A DNA stretch of 36,561 bases, taken from contig JAKEEG010000059.1 in NCBI GenBank assembly GCA_022616555.1, positions 1 to 36,561 of the forward strand, given 5' to 3'. Shown here one piece after another: positions 32,970-36,561 of this stretch (position 1 is its first letter; every line of letters starts with the position of its first letter). The notes beneath the pieces were generated by a model. It did no database searches. It saw nothing but the letters and a program-made list of their open reading frames with translations, and had not been told where the DNA came from. The DNA comes from Ignavibacteriota bacterium. Its GTDB lineage: Bacteria; Bacteroidota; Ignavibacteria; UBA10030. Position numbers and translations under genes: made by a program.

Positions 32970-34151
32970 ATGAAAAAGACTACGGTTGTCGTTCGACTGT
33001 TTTTTGTTGTAACACTCATCGTCTGTGCGTTCGTACAGCTCTTGGCTCAGGATACAACGGCAGCCCGGCCGTTCGTCGCCGGCGGGATTTACGACAAGCC
33101 GTTTATCACTCGGCTCGGCAGCAAGACCACGATAGGCGGGTATATGGATGTGCTCGGGTCGTTCCATCGCGAAGATGGCATTAATGAAGGCTGGTCGTTT
33201 GAGGCGCGGCGATTTAACCTGTTTACGTATTCAGTTATCACCGATGGCATAGTGGTTGCCTCAGAAATCGAGATGGAGCACGGGGGCGAAGAGTTTAAGC
33301 TGGAGTATGCGTTATTGGATGTAACGTTCCATGAAGCACTTAATTTGCGAGGAGGAATTATCCTTTCGCCGCTTGGAAAGACGAATCTCGTGCATGACAG
33401 TCCCAAGCATGAGCTTGCCGAGCGTCCGCTCGTTGCGACAGAAATCATCCCCTCCACGCTTTCAGAAGCTGGTATTGGGTTTTTTGGATCGCTATATCCG
33501 ACAACACTCTCACGGCTGACGTATGAACTGTACGCCGTCAACGGTTTCACGCAGGATATCGTCGAGAATGCGGAGCGGACGAACATTGCGATGGGAAAGG
33601 GAAAATTGTTTGAAGAAGATAACAATGGAGAACCGGCGCTGGTTGGGCGCGTAGCATATAGTCCCACCTACGGCACGGACATAGGGGTTTCCTTCCATCA
33701 TGGGGCATATAATGTTTTTCTGTCGGAGGGATTGGAAATTGATGACAGGCGCGCGCTGTCTATTGTTGCGGTGGATGCAGAGCACAACGAGGGATGGATT
33801 CATGTGCAGGCGGAGGCAGCGTTGGTTGCGTTGGATATTCCGCCATCGTTGGTTGGATTGTTTGCCGATAGGCAATCCGGCTACTTTGTGCAAGTCAACG
33901 TGCCTTTTGGAGAAGGGCTATTCCCGCTGTGGCAGCGCTCGAAATTTACGGCTTCCGTGAGATACGACGCAGTAGATTTCGACAGTGACTTTGTTGGCGA
34001 CGATCACTCCCGCATTACAGTAGGGATAAATTTCCGTCCAGTGTCGGATACTGTTTTAAAACTCAACTATGAGCAAAATTGGATGTATGACCGGGAGAAT
34101 AACCTGGCTCGTTCTGTGGGCATTATTGTTGCTCTGGCGTCGTACTTTTGA
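32970..34151 (+). CDS. Porin-like outer-membrane beta-barrel protein
   Basis: This 393-residue protein has a signal peptide (about 1-26, ending LLAQD). It then shows many amphipathic strands (TTIGGYMDVLGSFHRE, WSFEARRFNLFTYSVI, EEFKLEYALLDVTFH, LNLRGGIILSPLGKTNL) and ends in ALASYF with the barrel-terminal phenylalanine. The layout resembles porins of the phosphate-selective/OprO-like group, but no specific match is claimed. It follows the methyltransferase by 46 bases and is the last forward gene. In this operon it may admit a metal or complex through the outer membrane. Confidence 0.78.
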   Translation: MKKTTVVVRLFFVVTLIVCAFVQLLAQDTTAARPFVAGGIYDKPFITRLGSKTTIGGYMDVLGSFHREDGINEGWSFEARRFNLFTYSVITDGIVVASEIEMEHGGEEFKLEYALLDVTFHEALNLRGGIILSPLGKTNLVHDSPKHELAERPLVATEIIPSTLSEAGIGFFGSLYPTTLSRLTYELYAVNGFTQDIVENAERTNIAMGKGKLFEEDNNGEPALVGRVAYSPTYGTDIGVSFHHGAYNVFLSEGLEIDDRRALSIVAVDAEHNEGWIHVQAEAALVALDIPPSLVGLFADRQSGYFVQVNVPFGEGLFPLWQRSKFTASVRYDAVDFDSDFVGDDHSRITVGINFRPVSDTVLKLNYEQNWMYDRENNLARSVGIIVALASYF

Positions 34152-34158
34152 TTTGTCG

Positions 34159-35133
34159 TTACTCCACCGCCACCTTCATCTTGTACACTGCGCCGCTTTC
34201 GGTGGTGAAGACAATTGTTCCATCTTGTGCAGCAGAAGGATAGAGCGCAATTTCATTTAATCCTTCGGTCAAATTCATTTTCATTTTGCCTTCAGCGTCG
34301 GAGATCCAGATTGTGCCGGAGGTAATCCGGTATCCGTCGTCCTCTGTGACCATGTACACAAGGTATTGGTTATTGATCCACGCGGGATATTCGCCTTTTG
34401 GGTCGAGAAGGTTGGAGGTTTTGCCGTCATCCGTCACCATATACAGCGAGGGCCTGCCGGAAAACTCTACGGCTGAGCGTTTGCCGTCCGGCGACCAATC
34501 GTTGTTCAGCACTTCCCGTGTTTCGCGGAACGGCTGTGTATATTGAGTTGTTGCCTGCTGGTGTGTTTCGAGAGCGCTGCTTGTCCAGCGTTTGAAAGAA
34601 ACTTCAGCGGGGTTGGGTGTGAGAATGGTGACCGCCGAATCCCCAATTTGCGCTTTTCTTAACACAACTCCTTCGTTCGTTGAGAATACAAGGATGTTTG
34701 CGCTTGACCAGTGCGGCAAGGAAAGCCGTGCTCGGGAATCGAGCAACCCGGTAGCTGAAGCTGAGCGTTTGCTGAAGACGTAAAACACTTCGAGAGAAAC
34801 GCGTTTCGTTTGTTGTTCCGGGTGATTGGCGCGCGCAGCGATAAGTCTTCCGTCGGGCGACCATGTATGGCCCCATCCGATGCCGGCGTAAGGACTGAGC
34901 TCGGTTATAACCATTCCCCGAGAGTCGGTAACGAACAACCCGTTGAATTTTTCACCGGAGAACGAAATATACGCTCCTGTTGGGGAGATTTTCGCGATAC
35001 TCGCTGGCGGAAGAGGGAGCAGTTGCGGCAGTTCGATGATTCTCACTTGCTGAGCAAGTGCAGCTGTGTAGCAAAGCACGGCAATGCCGATTAGTGCAGT
35101 TTTGGATAAGTAATTTTGTACTCTTTTGTACAT
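34159..35133 (-). CDS. Exported TolB-like beta-propeller protein
   Basis: This 324-residue protein starts at ATG 35133, with AGGGGG 7 bases before it; the frame continues upstream but without sense. A signal peptide (1-26, ending ALAQ) precedes WD40/TolB-like propeller blades with the motifs GWGHTWSPDGRLIAAR, LSLPHWSSANILVFS, LNNDWSPDGKRSAVEF and GEYPAWINNQYLVYM. Such domains bind proteins or peptides in the periplasm. It is convergent with the porin gene (7-base gap) and 113 bases after the amidase on the same strand, with a hairpin between. Confidence 0.82.
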   Translation of the reverse strand: MYKRVQNYLSKTALIGIAVLCYTAALAQQVRIIELPQLLPLPPASIAKISPTGAYISFSGEKFNGLFVTDSRGMVITELSPYAGIGWGHTWSPDGRLIAARANHPEQQTKRVSLEVFYVFSKRSASATGLLDSRARLSLPHWSSANILVFSTNEGVVLRKAQIGDSAVTILTPNPAEVSFKRWTSSALETHQQATTQYTQPFRETREVLNNDWSPDGKRSAVEFSGRPSLYMVTDDGKTSNLLDPKGEYPAWINNQYLVYMVTEDDGYRITSGTIWISDAEGKMKMNLTEGLNEIALYPSAAQDGTIVFTTESGAVYKMKVAVE

Positions 35134-35166
35134 TGGGAAACCCCCTGCTCGCGGTAAAGCGCTCGC

Positions 35167-35187
35167 GTCCCCCTTGGTTAGGGGGAC
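35167..35187. repeat. Perfect GTCCCCCT/AGGGGGAC hairpin
   Basis: An 8-bp perfect stem (35167-35174 with 35180-35187) and a 5-base loop lie between the amidase and the propeller gene. No T-run follows on either strand, so it is a palindromic repeat or mRNA stabiliser rather than a clear terminator. Confidence 0.6.
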
Positions 35188-35246
35188 AAAGAATGCTTGT
35201 GCTGCGCGTTTTCTCCTGAGTAGTCGGTATCGCATGACTGCATTGC

Positions 35247-36560
35247 TCATCGTACAAAGACCATTTTTCGCGTTAACGTAGCGGACCCGTGGCGCAATTT
35301 GTAAAAATACACGCCTGAGGGGACGACACTTCCGCGCGTGTTGGTGCCGTTCCAAGTTACCTGATAGGTGCCGGCTTCGCGGTTTTCATCGACAAGTGTG
35401 CTGACGAGTTCGCCGAGCAGGTTGAGAATATCCAGTCGAACTTTGCCCGCCTCGGGCAGCGTAAACTCAATCGACGTTGTCGGGTTAAACGGATTGGGAT
35501 AATTTTGTTCCAGTGAAAATTCCAGCGGTGGCTCTCCGCCTCCTGCGACGCTGGTCACATACGCTCGTCGGAGCTGGATATCTTGAAATGTAAAGAATGT
35601 ATCGGCAACGGTGATAAAGATGGTCGTGTCGCGGTAGCCGTCCGCGCGGAATGTGAAAGGCGATCTCCCTGCGGGAAGGTTTTCAAAGTAAAAGATTCCG
35701 TTTCCGGCAGTTGAATCGAATACTTCCCATGATCTAAACGTATCGAAATAGGAGTTCGTTTTATACGACCGTCCACTTGTTTCTACTGTAGCATCGTTCA
35801 GCGGTATACCCGTCCGGTGTTGTCGGACGACCCCGAGCACTGTTCTCACCGCCGGGCGTTTGATGCCGTAGTACTCGAGGAATGACATCCAAAGCGCCCT
35901 AGCTTCCGCGCGCCGGTACTCGTCATTCATATCGCGTAAGTTTTGTGCCGGGTGAGTGTGAAACGCTCCCTCGCTCAATGTGGAGGGCATCATCGATGAG
36001 CGGAGCACGCCCAAGGTAAAACCGCCGGATAAACCGCCGTAGAAAGTCCAATCAAGACGCATACCGCTGTTGAGAATGCGATGTGCGCGCGCGAGTTTAT
36101 CCGCCATCAATGTTGCCATGGCATCCGACTTGCCAGACCAGTAAGCCGAGCCGGTCCCCGCTCCGCGGTCCGTGCTGGCACTGAAACGGCTGTCACTTTT
36201 TTCGCGCCGCTCTTCGAGGAGAACCATGGAATAATTGATCGATGCCGGATTGAGATTTTCCGGTGCTGCGTTGCTGTGAATGGAATGAAACCAGTCGACG
36301 TTGTAATTGTTCGCGATGGCTGTCCGCTGTGTGAGACTGACTTCGGCAGTGTTGGAGTTACGGGTAAGGATAACCGCGCCCACGCCGGAAGATTCGAGCA
36401 TGGACTTCAGGTGGAGAGCGACCGAAAGGGCTTTTTCGGTTTCCGAGAAACCGTAAGCGCCTTTGTTCGCGAACGAGCCATCGGCCCCGAGGCCGTGGCT
36501 GGGGTCGAGGCAAATAGAAATATCCGCCAGGTCAGCCTTCGTTTGGCTCCGCGCGCGCTC
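35247..36560 (-). CDS. N-acetylmuramoyl-L-alanine amidase with type IX secretion tail (5' end outside window)
   Basis: The visible 437 residues begin inside an Amidase_3 domain: ICLDPSHGLG with the first zinc His, SETEKALSVALHL with the zinc Glu, FHSIHSNAA with the second zinc His, and TLSEGAFHTHP with the catalytic Glu. This enzyme cuts the amide between MurNAc and the stem peptide. A carboxypeptidase-regulatory-like strand domain follows (about 250-335). The last 90 residues are a sorting domain of the FlgD/T9SS type A kind (YPNPFNPTTSIEFTLPEAG, then GVYFYKLRHGSATLTRKMVFVR). The frame is open to the window edge. Secretion through T9SS is inferred. Confidence 0.9.
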   Translation of the reverse strand, partial: ERARSQTKADLADISICLDPSHGLGADGSFANKGAYGFSETEKALSVALHLKSMLESSGVGAVILTRNSNTAEVSLTQRTAIANNYNVDWFHSIHSNAAPENLNPASINYSMVLLEERREKSDSRFSASTDRGAGTGSAYWSGKSDAMATLMADKLARAHRILNSGMRLDWTFYGGLSGGFTLGVLRSSMMPSTLSEGAFHTHPAQNLRDMNDEYRRAEARALWMSFLEYYGIKRPAVRTVLGVVRQHRTGIPLNDATVETSGRSYKTNSYFDTFRSWEVFDSTAGNGIFYFENLPAGRSPFTFRADGYRDTTIFITVADTFFTFQDIQLRRAYVTSVAGGGEPPLEFSLEQNYPNPFNPTTSIEFTLPEAGKVRLDILNLLGELVSTLVDENREAGTYQVTWNGTNTRGSVVPSGVYFYKLRHGSATLTRKMVFVR

Positions 36561-36561
36561 A

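Noticed and set aside
35134-35355. 74-codon extension of the propeller protein
   Set aside because: It crosses the 35167-35187 hairpin and the amidase end; ATG 35133 has a strong ribosome site and a signal peptide.

Overview
The window is a piece of a bacterial chromosome carrying about 36 protein genes, four two-component genes among them, and no rRNA, tRNA or CRISPR that I can see. The last gene is an amidase ending in a YPNPFNP-type secretion tail (type IX sorting domain), and there are several outer-membrane barrels and lipoproteins, so the host is a diderm of the FCB group. Strong AAGGAG ribosome sites and TTGACA/TATAAT-like promoters argue against classical Bacteroidia and favour the Ignavibacteria, Kapabacteria, KSB1 or Calditrichota side. 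This placement is an inference from a few genes.

Layout. 1-4530, forward: end of gap, pgk, a rhomboid protease, a DoxX-like membrane protein and ispG. 4636-7950, forward: an ECF sigma factor, a zinc-finger anti-sigma factor with HEAT-like repeats and two tandem DUF4097 exported proteins, closed by a terminator; this looks like an envelope-response operon. 8022-12187: a YjbR-like protein, an exported dienelactone hydrolase, a small barrel, a SirB1-like protein (reverse) and a lipoprotein. 12302-14046, reverse: an unknown protein, then an SPFH membrane protein and a ribbon-helix-helix regulator sharing one promoter that sits inside a concentric operator-like dyad. 14047-14837 has no convincing gene but holds a promoter followed by a strongly folding sequence that may be an RNA.

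14838-16154, reverse: a three-gene operon for a MauE/DoxX-like membrane protein, a membrane-anchored thioredoxin-like protein and an exported 66-residue peptide whose mature part has eight cysteines, ending in a strong terminator. I read it as a dedicated disulfide-forming line for one peptide, and it is the most unusual unit in the window. 16302-25941, reverse: a signalling block with an AraC-type domain broken by a +1 shift, a REC-PAS-kinase-REC hybrid, an HTH-REC fusion, a multi-pass sensor kinase, a NarL-type regulator with its NarX-type kinase, a seven-helix membrane protein and a small conserved-looking protein. The 823-base gap at 21644-22466 contains three copies of one palindrome.

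26468-34151, forward: a near-ideal promoter overlapped by a DtxR-type box, then a DtxR/MntR-like regulator, a membrane-anchored DtxR-FeoA fusion, FeoB split into G-protein and permease genes, a di-heme lipoprotein, a Tat-exported Rieske protein, a methyltransferase and a porin-like barrel. The tight spacing suggests one metal-regulated ferrous-iron operon with an electron-transfer branch attached. 34159-36561, reverse: an exported beta-propeller protein and the amidase, which runs off the window.
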